DNA of 64,000 nt from Sphingomonadaceae bacterium (GTDB lineage Bacteria > Pseudomonadota > Alphaproteobacteria > Sphingomonadales > Sphingomonadaceae). The stretch spans positions 304,086 to 368,085 of the forward strand of contig JACKLA010000003.1 in NCBI GenBank assembly GCA_024236155.1, written 5' to 3'. Under the pieces are notes generated by a model, which was not told the DNA's origin, did no database searches, and saw nothing but the letters and a program-made list of their open reading frames with translations. The position numbers were made by a program, and so were the translations under genes. The first letter of the stretch is position 1. Each line of letters opens with the position of its first letter. Below are positions 54,804 through 63,831 of this stretch, piece after piece.

Positions 54804-54825
54804 CACTATCTCGTCTCGCGAAAGC

Positions 54826-55194
54826 TTACGCCTTGGGGGCGTTGACCTTGCGTTCCGCGATGCGCGCACGCTTACCGGTGCGGCCACGCAGGTAGTAGAG
54901 CTTCGCACGACGCACGACGCCGCGGCGAACCACGGTGATGCTGTCGACGATCGGCGAGTAGAGCGGGAACACGCGTTCCACGCCTTCACCGAAGCTCATC
55001 TTGCGGACGGTGAAATTGCTGTTGATGCTGCGGTTCGAGCGAGCAATCACAACGCCTTCGAAATTCTGGACGCGCTCACGGGTACCTTCGATAACCTTCA
55101 CGCCAACGCGCACGGTGTCACCGGCACGAAATTCGGGAATGTCCTTCCCTGCAGCGGCGATTTCTTCCGCCTCGATCTGCTGAATCAGGTTCAT
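54826..55194 (-). CDS. rplS: 50S ribosomal protein L19
   Basis: 122 residues. NLIQQIEAEEIAAAGKDIPEF, VQNFEGVVIARSNRSINSNF, FPLYSPIVDSI and RRAKLYYLRGRTGKRARI are diagnostic. It lies 41 bases after trmD and ends the transcript at a strong terminator. The ATG at 55194 gives the canonical start. Confidence 0.97.
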   Translation of the reverse strand: MNLIQQIEAEEIAAAGKDIPEFRAGDTVRVGVKVIEGTRERVQNFEGVVIARSNRSINSNFTVRKMSFGEGVERVFPLYSPIVDSITVVRRGVVRRAKLYYLRGRTGKRARIAERKVNAPKA

Positions 55195-55235
55195 TTGCCT
55201 GTCTTCCTGTTTTCTCACTGCGCGCCAGAGGCAGG

Positions 55236-56030
55236 TCAGTCCCGAGCGTTCCTGTAACGCTCCCATAGGTCTGGCCTGCGTAACCGTGTGTGATCTTCCG
55301 ACATGGCTTTACGCCACGCCGCGATCTTCGCATGATCCCCCGATCGCAGCACTTCAGGGATCGTGCGCCCTTCCCATTCCTGAGGTCGGGTATATTGAGG
55401 GTATTCCAGCAATCCTTCCTCGAAGGATTCCTCGGCACCGCTCGAAGGCGCGCCCATTACGCCGGGAAGCAGGCGAATGCAAGCATCAAGTATGGCGAGC
55501 GCGGCAGGCTCTCCGCCCGAGAGGACGATGTCTGCCAGGCTGACCTGCTCGATCTGCGGGCGAGCCTCGAAAAACCGTTCGTCGAACCCCTCGAAACGCC
55601 CGCAAATCAGCGTCACGCCGGGGCCGCTGGCAATCTCGCGAATACGCTCCTGCGTTATAGGCTTGCCACGCGGTGTCATGGCGAGCACCGGGCGCGTATC
55701 CCCCTCTCCCCGGAGGGAGGGGGCCGGGGGGTGGGTGCTCGACGCTGCGGGCACCGTACCCCCATCCCCAACCCCTTCCCCCAAGGGAAGGGGCTTTCCC
55801 GTCACACTATCCAAAGCCGCCGCCAGCACATCCGCCTTGAGCACCATCCCCGCCCCGCCCCCGGCAGGCGTATCGTCCACCGTGCGGTGTTTGTCGGTGG
55901 CAAAATCGCGGATCTGCACCGTCTCGCACGACCAGTCCCCCCGCTCGAGTGCCCTGCCCGCCAGCGACATGCCCAACGAACCGGGAAACATCTCGGGGTA
56001 AAGCGTGAGGATGGTGGCGGCGAAGGTCAT
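55236..56030 (-). CDS. trmD: tRNA (guanine-N1)-methyltransferase TrmD with inserted repeat
   Basis: SPOUT methyltransferase forming m1G37, 264 residues. The N terminus FAATILTLYPEMFPGSLG, the knot segment CGRFEGFDERFFE, LSGGEPAALAILDA and the C-terminal RRPDLWERY are diagnostic. Residues about 78-111, GKPLPLGEGVGDGG through PAPSLRGEG, are absent from normal TrmD and correspond exactly to a REP-like double hairpin in the DNA. Without them the length would be about 230, the usual value. The frame is kept, so the enzyme is probably functional with an extra loop. The start overlaps the preceding membrane gene by ATGA. Confidence 0.93.
   Translation of the reverse strand: MTFAATILTLYPEMFPGSLGMSLAGRALERGDWSCETVQIRDFATDKHRTVDDTPAGGGAGMVLKADVLAAALDSVTGKPLPLGEGVGDGGTVPAASSTHPPAPSLRGEGDTRPVLAMTPRGKPITQERIREIASGPGVTLICGRFEGFDERFFEARPQIEQVSLADIVLSGGEPAALAILDACIRLLPGVMGAPSSGAEESFEEGLLEYPQYTRPQEWEGRTIPEVLRSGDHAKIAAWRKAMSEDHTRLRRPDLWERYRNARD
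55701..55795. repeat. REP-like double-hairpin element inside trmD
   Basis: CCCCTCTCCCCGGAGGGAGGGGG is followed by CCGGGGGGTGGGTG, a 19-base spacer, then ACCCCCATCCCCAACCCC and the hairpin CCTTCCCCCAAGGGAAGG. This is the same arrangement as the intergenic element at 44176-44290, and translates in frame as part of TrmD. Confidence 0.85.
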
Positions 56031-56371
56031 TCGAAAGTGTCTTCCAGGTCGATTGATTTGGACTCGAAAAGGCGACGACCGACCCGATGGGCAATATTTC
56101 GCAACAGAAAAGCAGCAATCACGCCAGCGGCAAGACCGGGGACGGAGGCATATACCCCCAGTACGATCGCCAATCCCGTTTCATGGTTGCCGTCTGGCCT
56201 CAGTATCAGCAGTGACATGGCAATCGACGCAATTGGCGTTGCGAACAGTGCCGCCAGCAAAGCCGCGACACGGTCAAAACCCCGCGATCGGAGCGGGAAC
56301 GACGCGACCAGAACGACAAACACGATTGTCACTGCACCAATGATCGATGCGAGGAAAATCAACTGTCCCAA
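56027..56371 (-). CDS. Small three-helix membrane protein
   Basis: About 114 residues with three hydrophobic helices (about 3-25, 34-56 and 66-92). No family recognised. The start is uncertain: TTG at 56371 lies right on GGAG, while TTG at 56362, three codons in, has GGAG at proper distance. It overlaps the nitrilase end by about 13 bases and the trmD start by ATGA, so it sits inside a tightly coupled unit. Confidence 0.6.
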   Translation of the reverse strand: MGQLIFLASIIGAVTIVFVVLVASFPLRSRGFDRVAALLAALFATPIASIAMSLLILRPDGNHETGLAIVLGVYASVPGLAAGVIAAFLLRNIAHRVGRRLFESKSIDLEDTFE

Positions 56372-57330
56372 CTCCAGACAGTACCTTCCTTCGCCCGTGT
56401 ATCAACGCTCAGCTCGAAAACATCAGGCCGCGAATAGTGGCCGTCGGTGTCGAGGCTCGCCAGCCCTTCCTCGATCTCCGCCAGGTCCAGTTCGGCATGA
56501 AGCGTTTCTTCGCCTTCACCCGCCTGCGTCAGCACCCGCGCATCCGGCGCAGCGATCAGGCTGCCACCGCGGTTCAGGACGTCGCTTTCAATCGCGCGGA
56601 TCAGCGCTTCGGCTTCGGCATTGCCACCGCAGCGTTTCAACCCGTCGAACAGGTCTTCCTTGTGCTGCACCAGACCCGCAGCCAACACATAGCATCGCCC
56701 CTCCATCGCATAGTGGCGGCTGGCGATGGCATATTGCTCGCGCACGGTCGGCCATGCAGCGACATGGACGCTTTCGCCGAGATTGTGCATCGCTGCACGG
56801 GCAAGCGGCATCCAGTGCTCCCAGCAGATCAAATTGCCGACCGCACCCCATTCGGCCTGGTGGACGCCCAGCGTCGAACCATCGCCGCGCATCCAAACCA
56901 GCCGTTCGCCATGCGTCGGCACCAGCTTGCGATGCGGCAGCGGGTCCATGCCGGGCCGGAAGAGCAACTGGTTGTTGTAAAGGCTACGCCGCACCCGCTC
57001 ATGCGCGCCGATGCTGATGCAGGCACCGGTGCGGTCGCACAGTTCCTGCAAGGGCAGCAGCCGCTCGTCATTCGGCACCACCGCCTGTTCCATCAGGATG
57101 CGGTGCAACGCCCTGCTGCCCGGATGATCCCACAGCGCCGCACCGGGCGCCTCATCGAGCCACAGCGGATAGCCGCCAAGGAAGGTCTCGCCAAAAGCAA
57201 CCAGTTGCGCCCCGTCATCGATTGCCTTTCGAGCGAGTACGGTCGCCTGCGTGATCCCGTCCGAGATCGCCAGCGGCAGCGGCGCAGCCTGGCAGATCGC
57301 GACATGCAGGGTGTTCGGGAGCTTGGCCAT
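56359..57330 (-). CDS. Nitrilase-superfamily carbon-nitrogen hydrolase
   Basis: 323 residues. The catalytic triad is visible: Glu in AFGETFLGGYP, Lys in PHRKLVPTH, and Cys in NLICWEHWMPLAR. The Cys motif with Trp-Glu-His is that of true nitrilases acting on nitriles, rather than amidases. Substrate unknown. It lies between the Cys/Gly-tailed membrane protein and the small membrane gene on the same strand. Confidence 0.88.
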   Translation of the reverse strand: MAKLPNTLHVAICQAAPLPLAISDGITQATVLARKAIDDGAQLVAFGETFLGGYPLWLDEAPGAALWDHPGSRALHRILMEQAVVPNDERLLPLQELCDRTGACISIGAHERVRRSLYNNQLLFRPGMDPLPHRKLVPTHGERLVWMRGDGSTLGVHQAEWGAVGNLICWEHWMPLARAAMHNLGESVHVAAWPTVREQYAIASRHYAMEGRCYVLAAGLVQHKEDLFDGLKRCGGNAEAEALIRAIESDVLNRGGSLIAAPDARVLTQAGEGEETLHAELDLAEIEEGLASLDTDGHYSRPDVFELSVDTRAKEGTVWSWDS

Positions 57331-57352
57331 TTCCGGCGCTTAGGCGCGCGCG

Positions 57353-58183
57353 TCAGCCGCCGCAACCTCCGCAACCGCCTCCGCCGCAGCCGCCCCCTCC
57401 ATCGCTGCCGCCGTCGCCGCCAGAACCACCTCCGTCACCACTCGACGCCTGCCGCATCGTATGCATCGCAACGAAGGGCGTGCCGACGAGCACTCCGGTC
57501 CCGTAAAGCGCGACGGCACGGTCCATTTCCCCGTCCTGCGGCGCGCGGCGCAGGCGATCGTTGCCGCGCCTTGCCCGCGCCAGGACTGCCTTCCCCGCCT
57601 TCGTTCGCCGGTCGACCGCGAACAGGCGGATCAGGCCGATAACAACCGTCAGTGCGAGAAGGCCGACAAGAAATCCCGTGGGCTTGCCTTGGGCCGCCCC
57701 CGCCTGCTGCCGGAACAGGCCAAGCAGGAACAGCAGCGCAAAGGGCAGAAACTGGAACAGGCGCAATTGCCATGCTGCGCCACCGCTGATCCACCATCCC
57801 CTGGCCTCCATCCGCTCGACGATGGCCTTGGCATCCTGCGCGGTGGCCTTTGCTGCATCGCGCCATGTGACGACCCCGGCCTGCCGGGTGATCGCGCGTT
57901 CGGCAGAGCTGCCCCCGGCATCGCTGCGCGCGACGGTGAAACCTCGCTCACCGGCAACCTCTATCGCACCGCTGCCTAGAAGCCGCGCGATGATCGTCTC
58001 GACGAAACGAGCCTTGCCCCCTGCAAGCAGGGCCAGTTCTTCATCGCCGGGAGAACCGGCATCATCACCCGCAGGCCGCATCCATGAACCGAGCAGCAGC
58101 GACGCAGCGAAGGCCGCCACCAGCAAACCGGCATAAAGCCACAGGAACTCGCTGCCCGAAAAGGCCGACAACCCGATGCTCAT
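57353..58183 (-). CDS. TIGR04222-like membrane protein with Cys/Gly-rich tail
   Basis: 276 residues. An N-terminal transmembrane helix (about 14-34) is followed by a soluble domain (ELALLAGGKARFVETIIARLL), two more helices (about 145-185), and a C-terminal tail of Gly, Asp and Ser changing to repeated GGGGC and GGC units. This matches proteins of the TIGR04222 type, whose tails are similarly Cys/Gly-rich and whose role is unknown. The ATG at 58183 overlaps the preceding gene's TGA (ATGA), so the two are coupled. The upstream in-frame start is rejected for that reason. Confidence 0.72.
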   Translation of the reverse strand: MSIGLSAFSGSEFLWLYAGLLVAAFAASLLLGSWMRPAGDDAGSPGDEELALLAGGKARFVETIIARLLGSGAIEVAGERGFTVARSDAGGSSAERAITRQAGVVTWRDAAKATAQDAKAIVERMEARGWWISGGAAWQLRLFQFLPFALLFLLGLFRQQAGAAQGKPTGFLVGLLALTVVIGLIRLFAVDRRTKAGKAVLARARRGNDRLRRAPQDGEMDRAVALYGTGVLVGTPFVAMHTMRQASSGDGGGSGGDGGSDGGGGCGGGGCGGCGG

Positions 58184-58749
58184 CCGTTCACTCCTTCCCA
58201 TGCCAGTGCGGCAACCAGCAGGAGGCCCGCCAGTGCCGCCATGCTATAACCCAACCCGCGCGGAATTATGACAACATCCGCCGGATTGACCCGCACCGCG
58301 CGCGGATCGACATTGAACCGCCGTGCTGCGTCCGGCCAGATGTCTGCCGGAGGCTCTTCGCCGAAATGCCCTTCATAGGATTTGAGGGTGGCTGCGTACT
58401 GGTCGTAATAGCGTGTGCGCTCTGCCGGCCCGCCCGCGGTCGGCCCATGGTGCAAATCGGCGCGCAGCACTTCGGGGCAGAAGGCCAGCCAGTAGTCGCG
58501 ACTGTAGGTCAGGTGGAGATGCCATGCCTGGTCCACGGCATCGGATGGCGTGACCTCGTGCCCGGCCACGACCGCCAGATAGCAGAAGCGTTTGTATTCG
58601 CCGATCACACGGTGGGCGAAATCGGCGCTCCAGCGATTTTCGCGTGCTAGGCGGTCGGCAAAGGTGAGCGCGGCGGAGGATGGACCGATCTCATGCGCGG
58701 CAATGCGCTGCCACAGATCGGAGGTGGAGAATGATGCGGGAGATTCCAT
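58180..58749 (-). CDS. Glycine-rich-domain-type protein with C-terminal membrane helix
   Basis: 189 residues. The segment EYKRFCYLAVVAGHEVTPS then DAVDQAWHLHLTYSRDYW is the hallmark of the plant-like glycine-rich domain family found next to TIGR04222 proteins. A transmembrane helix near residues 165-185 anchors the C terminus. Function unknown. It begins seven bases after rimM and is coupled by ATGA to the Cys/Gly-tailed gene. Confidence 0.72.
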   Translation of the reverse strand: MESPASFSTSDLWQRIAAHEIGPSSAALTFADRLARENRWSADFAHRVIGEYKRFCYLAVVAGHEVTPSDAVDQAWHLHLTYSRDYWLAFCPEVLRADLHHGPTAGGPAERTRYYDQYAATLKSYEGHFGEEPPADIWPDAARRFNVDPRAVRVNPADVVIIPRGLGYSMAALAGLLLVAALAWEGVNG

Positions 58750-58755
58750 GCCGCG

Positions 58756-59244
58756 CTAATCTTCGGCGAAATCTCCGGAAATAACCAGCATCGTCGCATC
58801 CCAGCGCAGCACGGCCTGTTCGGTCATCGGCACGAGGAAGCGTTTGGCGTCGGGCTTTTCGATCTCAACGAGGTCGGTCGCGCCGTAGTTCAGCATATTG
58901 GCGACCGTGCCGACCGGGTCGCCTGCATCGGTTACCACCGCCAGCCCGACGAGGTCGGCGTGGTAATATTCGCCCTCTTCAAGCGCGGGCAAATCGGCGC
59001 GATTGACGGTCAGTGTGGTCCCGCGCAGCTTTTCCGCCGCGCCGCGATCACTGACTTCGGCGAAGCGCGCAATGGCGCCGCCCTTGTTGTCGCTGCGGAT
59101 TTTCCTGAGGGTGAGAGCCCCCTCATTGAAGCTTGTATGCAGCTTGAGGGCGTCCACCCCCTCGCCAAACAGTTTCAGGCGGACTTCGCCCGCCACGCCA
59201 TGCGCACCGGTAACGGCTGCGAGCGTGACGGGCTTGTCCTGCAT
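58756..59244 (-). CDS. rimM: 16S rRNA processing protein RimM
   Basis: Maturation factor for the 30S head, 162 residues. LAAVTGAHGVAGEVRLKLF, EGEYYHADLVGLAVV and the PRC-barrel segment VEIEKPDAKRFLVPM are typical. It follows rpsP by nine bases. In most bacteria trmD comes next; here four other genes intervene. Confidence 0.95.
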   Translation of the reverse strand: MQDKPVTLAAVTGAHGVAGEVRLKLFGEGVDALKLHTSFNEGALTLRKIRSDNKGGAIARFAEVSDRGAAEKLRGTTLTVNRADLPALEEGEYYHADLVGLAVVTDAGDPVGTVANMLNYGATDLVEIEKPDAKRFLVPMTEQAVLRWDATMLVISGDFAED

Positions 59245-59253
59245 GCGAAGGGC

Positions 59254-59781
59254 TTACTCAGCCTTTTCTTCGGCGGCGCCTTCTTCAGCCGGAGCCTCTT
59301 CGGCAGCAGCCTCTTCTGCCGGTGCTTCTTCAGCTGCGGCTTCCTCGGCGGGAGCTTCAGCTTCAACGGCCGCTTCTTCAACCACTTCTTCTGCTGCCGG
59401 AGCTTCGGCTTCTGCGGCTGCTTCCTTGGCGGCTTCCTCGGCTTCGGCTACCTTGGCGGCCTTTTCTTCGGCGCGTTCCTTGGCGGCTTCGCCGGGCTCA
59501 CCCTTCTTCGGGTTGTTCTTCGGCGCACGCTCGAGGATACCGGCGGCGTCGAGGAAGCGGTGGACGCGGTCGGAAGGCTTCGCACCAACGCTCAGCCAGT
59601 GGCGGGCGCGATCTTCGTTGAGCTTCACGCGCTCACCCGAATCCTTCGGCAGCATCGGGTTGTAGGTGCCGATCTGCTCAAGATACTTGCCGTCACGCGG
59701 GCTGCGCGTGTCCGACACGACGATGCGATAGTAAGGACGCTTTTTCGCGCCACCGCGCGACAGACGAATTGCAACTGCCAT
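59254..59781 (-). CDS. rpsP: 30S ribosomal protein S16 with long Ala/Glu tail
   Basis: 175 residues, about twice the usual 80-90. The core (AVAIRLSRGGAKKRPYYRIV, GTYNPM, DRARHWLSVGAKPSD) is standard and ends near residue 85. The rest is an acidic Ala/Glu extension with near-perfect tandem copies of EAPAEEAAAE. Similar tails occur in other sphingomonads. It precedes rimM. Confidence 0.95.
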   Translation of the reverse strand: MAVAIRLSRGGAKKRPYYRIVVSDTRSPRDGKYLEQIGTYNPMLPKDSGERVKLNEDRARHWLSVGAKPSDRVHRFLDAAGILERAPKNNPKKGEPGEAAKERAEEKAAKVAEAEEAAKEAAAEAEAPAAEEVVEEAAVEAEAPAEEAAAEEAPAEEAAAEEAPAEEGAAEEKAE

Positions 59782-59819
59782 TAGATATTACCTTTCCAAA
59801 TCAAATTCTTGAAACTGAA

Positions 59820-61262
<1,443 letters not shown>

Positions 61263-61532
61263 ATCCACTCACTCCTCTGCTGCTTAACCCCGATATGGGC
61301 GCCACAGCATCAAATGCCAAAAACGCCGGCGGACGAGAACTCGTCGGCCAGCGTGCGATCCATTGGACCGGCTTGCTACTTCAATCTCATCCACTTTGCC
61401 GGATTTTGTTTCTGGTCGAAGGCGAAAATCGTGCTGGGCGAGAACCGGAGCGGAGCGGCCATCAAGGCCGTGAGCACCGGAAGCGCAGCTCAGCGCGATT
61501 TGCAGCCCGTCCAGAGACAAAAGACGGTGAAG

Positions 61533-61608
<76 letters not shown>

Positions 61609-61756
61609 AATCACTTGTCCGCGAGGATGCCCTGGGAGGCATCCCTGCTTGCGGGAACGGCCCTTTAGAAAGCCCCTCCGCACAAGGCAATAGTTTTCTT
61701 CATACTCGATTCCGCGAGCCGTAGGCGAGTGCAAGGGCGACTGCCCGCCCGCAGCG

Positions 61757-61808
61757 ACGCGACCTTAGGGTCGCGTGAGCGAGGATTTCGCGTGCCGGAT
61801 GGCACGCG
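61757..61808. repeat. Two adjacent perfect hairpins
   Basis: ACGCGACC-TTAG-GGTCGCGT at 61757-61776 and CGCGTGCC-GGAT-GGCACGCG at 61789-61808 each have an 8-bp perfect stem and a 4-base loop. They lie just after the stop of the FYDLN-type gene and may end or protect its transcript; there is no T run. Confidence 0.65.
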
Positions 61809-61814
61809 GACACA

Positions 61815-62135
61815 TTAATTATCATCGTCCTTGTCGTCACCGCCGGTTTCGACGCCCAGATCGTCGTCGTCGCCGAGGTCGACATCGGCGTCGGGACGGT
61901 TCTCGTCCTCGTCGACATCGTCCAGATCGTCATCGCCGAGATCCGAATCGGCCTCGCCGTCCTTCTTCTTCTCTTCGTCTTCGAACGGAATCGGCTGCTT
62001 CGTCTTGAGCACCGGCTCCGGCTCCCACTCTTCACCGCATTCGATGCAGGTGACCGGGTCTTCCTTGCCCAGGTCGTAGAAGCGGGTGCCGCATTTCGGG
62101 CACGAACGCTTTGTGCCCCATTCTGGCTTGACCAT
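61815..62135 (-). CDS. FYDLN-type zinc-ribbon acidic protein (TIGR02300)
   Basis: 106 residues. The N-terminal zinc ribbon has SCPKCGTRFYDLGKEDPVTC and a second C-x2-C in CIECG. The C-terminal half is nearly all Asp/Glu. This is the TIGR02300 family of alphaproteobacteria, function unknown. It is often found beside aroA, as here, where it is divergent. Confidence 0.88.
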   Translation of the reverse strand: MVKPEWGTKRSCPKCGTRFYDLGKEDPVTCIECGEEWEPEPVLKTKQPIPFEDEEKKKDGEADSDLGDDDLDDVDEDENRPDADVDLGDDDDLGVETGGDDKDDDN

Positions 62136-62303
62136 TACTGTTCCTCAGATGCTGCACGGCCGATTGCTTGGCCGGGCGAAAATTTCTCTAGCTTGATGGG
62201 ATCCGATTGCTCGGGAATCAAGAGCGGCGCGCGCCTTGCCATAGGCCACCCCCGCTGTCAAAAGCCGCGTCGATTTTCGCAGAGCCCAAACGAAAGACAA
62301 TCC

Positions 62304-63635
62304 TTGGCCGAACAGCCGAAACCCCACCGCTTCATGCCATCCGGACCGCTCAAGGGGCGAATCCGCGTCCCCGGCGACAAGTCGGTCAGCCACCGCTCAC
62401 TGATGCTCGGCGCACTGGCTGTCGGCGAAACCCGCGTGACCGGCCTGCTGGAGGGTGAAGACGTGCTCGCCACCGCGCAGGCCATGCGTCAGATGGGCGC
62501 GACGATCACCCGCGAGGGCGATGGTACATGGTCGATCCACGGTGTGGGCGTTGGCGGACTGCTCCAGCCAGCGGCTCCGCTCGATATGGGCAATAGCGGT
62601 ACCAGCACCCGGCTGCTGATGGGCGTGATTGCCAGCCATGGTATCAGCGCGACATTTACCGGCGATACGAGCCTGTCGAAACGCCCGATGGGCCGCGTTA
62701 TCGAACCGCTGAGCCTGATGGGAGCGGGTTTTGAAGCGAGTGAGGGTGGCACCCTGCCGCTGACAATGCATGGTGCCCTGCCCGCCGTGCCGATCACCTA
62801 TCGACTGCCCGTAGCCAGTGCGCAGGTGAAAAGCGCGGTGCTGCTTGCCGGGCTCAACACGCCGGGCGTGACCACGGTGATCGAGCCGGTTCCGACCCGC
62901 GACCACTCCGAACGCATGCTGCGCGGCTTTGGTGCCGAGCTGACCGTCGAGGAAGTGGGCTCGGAACGTATCATCAAGGTGCGCGGCGATGCCGAACTGA
63001 AACCGCAGACGATCGAGGTGCCGGGCGATCCCTCCTCCGCCGCCTTCTTCATTGTTGCAGCAACTTTGGTCGAAGGCAGCGATCTGGTGATCGAGAATGT
63101 CGGCCTCAACCCGACCCGCGCGGGCCTGATCGACGTGCTGCGCCAGATGGGCGCGAGCATCGAGGAACTGGATCAGCGCGAAGTCGGCGGTGAGCCGGTT
63201 GCCGACCTGCGCGTCCGCCACGCCCCGCTAACCGGCATCGATGTCGACCCGGCAGTTGCGCCGAGCATGATTGACGAGTTCCCGATCCTGTTCGTCGCCG
63301 CCGCGCTGGCGGGGCGCACAACCGTCACCACCGGCCTCGAGGAACTGCGCGTCAAGGAAAGCGACCGGATCGCTGCCATGGCCGCCGCCCTCACCCTCGC
63401 CGGCGCGCGGGTCGAGGAAACCGGGGACGGCCTGATCATCCATGGCAGCGGAGGTGAGCCGCTTCGTGGAACACCGGACAATGCAGAGGTGGCGACCCAA
63501 CTCGACCACCGCATCGCGATGAGCATGGCGGTAGCCGGCCTTGGCAGCCGCGATGGCGTGGAAGTGGATAACATCCGCCCCATCTCGACGAGCTTCCCGA
63601 ATTTCATGGCGTTGTTGGAAGGTACGGCGGGGTGA
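62304..63635 (+). CDS. aroA: EPSP synthase AroA
   Basis: Joins PEP to shikimate-3-phosphate in the chorismate pathway. About 443 residues. RVPGDKSVSHRSLMLGAL, MGNSGTSTRLLMG, and VKESDRIAAMAAAL are diagnostic. The Gly-Thr-Ser-type PEP site and GDKS motif are intact. A TTG at 62304 gives an N terminus (AEQPKPHRF) like that of sphingomonad AroA; the ATG at 62334 is the alternative, ten codons shorter. Confidence 0.94.
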   Translation: MAEQPKPHRFMPSGPLKGRIRVPGDKSVSHRSLMLGALAVGETRVTGLLEGEDVLATAQAMRQMGATITREGDGTWSIHGVGVGGLLQPAAPLDMGNSGTSTRLLMGVIASHGISATFTGDTSLSKRPMGRVIEPLSLMGAGFEASEGGTLPLTMHGALPAVPITYRLPVASAQVKSAVLLAGLNTPGVTTVIEPVPTRDHSERMLRGFGAELTVEEVGSERIIKVRGDAELKPQTIEVPGDPSSAAFFIVAATLVEGSDLVIENVGLNPTRAGLIDVLRQMGASIEELDQREVGGEPVADLRVRHAPLTGIDVDPAVAPSMIDEFPILFVAAALAGRTTVTTGLEELRVKESDRIAAMAAALTLAGARVEETGDGLIIHGSGGEPLRGTPDNAEVATQLDHRIAMSMAVAGLGSRDGVEVDNIRPISTSFPNFMALLEGTAG

Positions 63636-63652
63636 ATGCGCACAACAAATCT

Positions 63653-63811
63653 CTCTCCCCGTGCGGGGAGAGGATAGCGCAGCTTGCTCCGGCAGGAGCT
63701 AGCGAAGCTTGGAGAGGGGCGTGCGACGCCGATGGCTGGAACGCCCCTCTCCAACTGCGGCTAGGCAGACAAGCTGCCAAGCCTTCGTATCCTCTCTCCG
63801 CACGGGGAGAG
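63653..63811. repeat. Large nested inverted repeat after aroA
   Basis: Outer arms 63653-63675 and 63789-63811 match at 22 of 23 positions as reverse complements, and each arm is itself a hairpin of CTCTCCCC type. Inner arms GGAGAGGGGCGT at 63711-63722 and its exact reverse complement at 63741-63752 form a second level. The whole could form a cruciform or a long transcript stem. Confidence 0.8.
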
Positions 63812-63831
63812 GGATTCGGGACGCGCTAGTC

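Larger units (their letters stand above)
54470..54825. other. 356-bp gap: composite inverted repeat and rplS terminator
   Basis: No gene is supported. The gap carries a mirror-symmetric repeat (54547-54738) and the terminator of the trmD-rplS transcript (54773-54803). The first 75 bases hold the likely promoter of the peptidase gene, but no clear boxes stand out. Confidence 0.65.
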
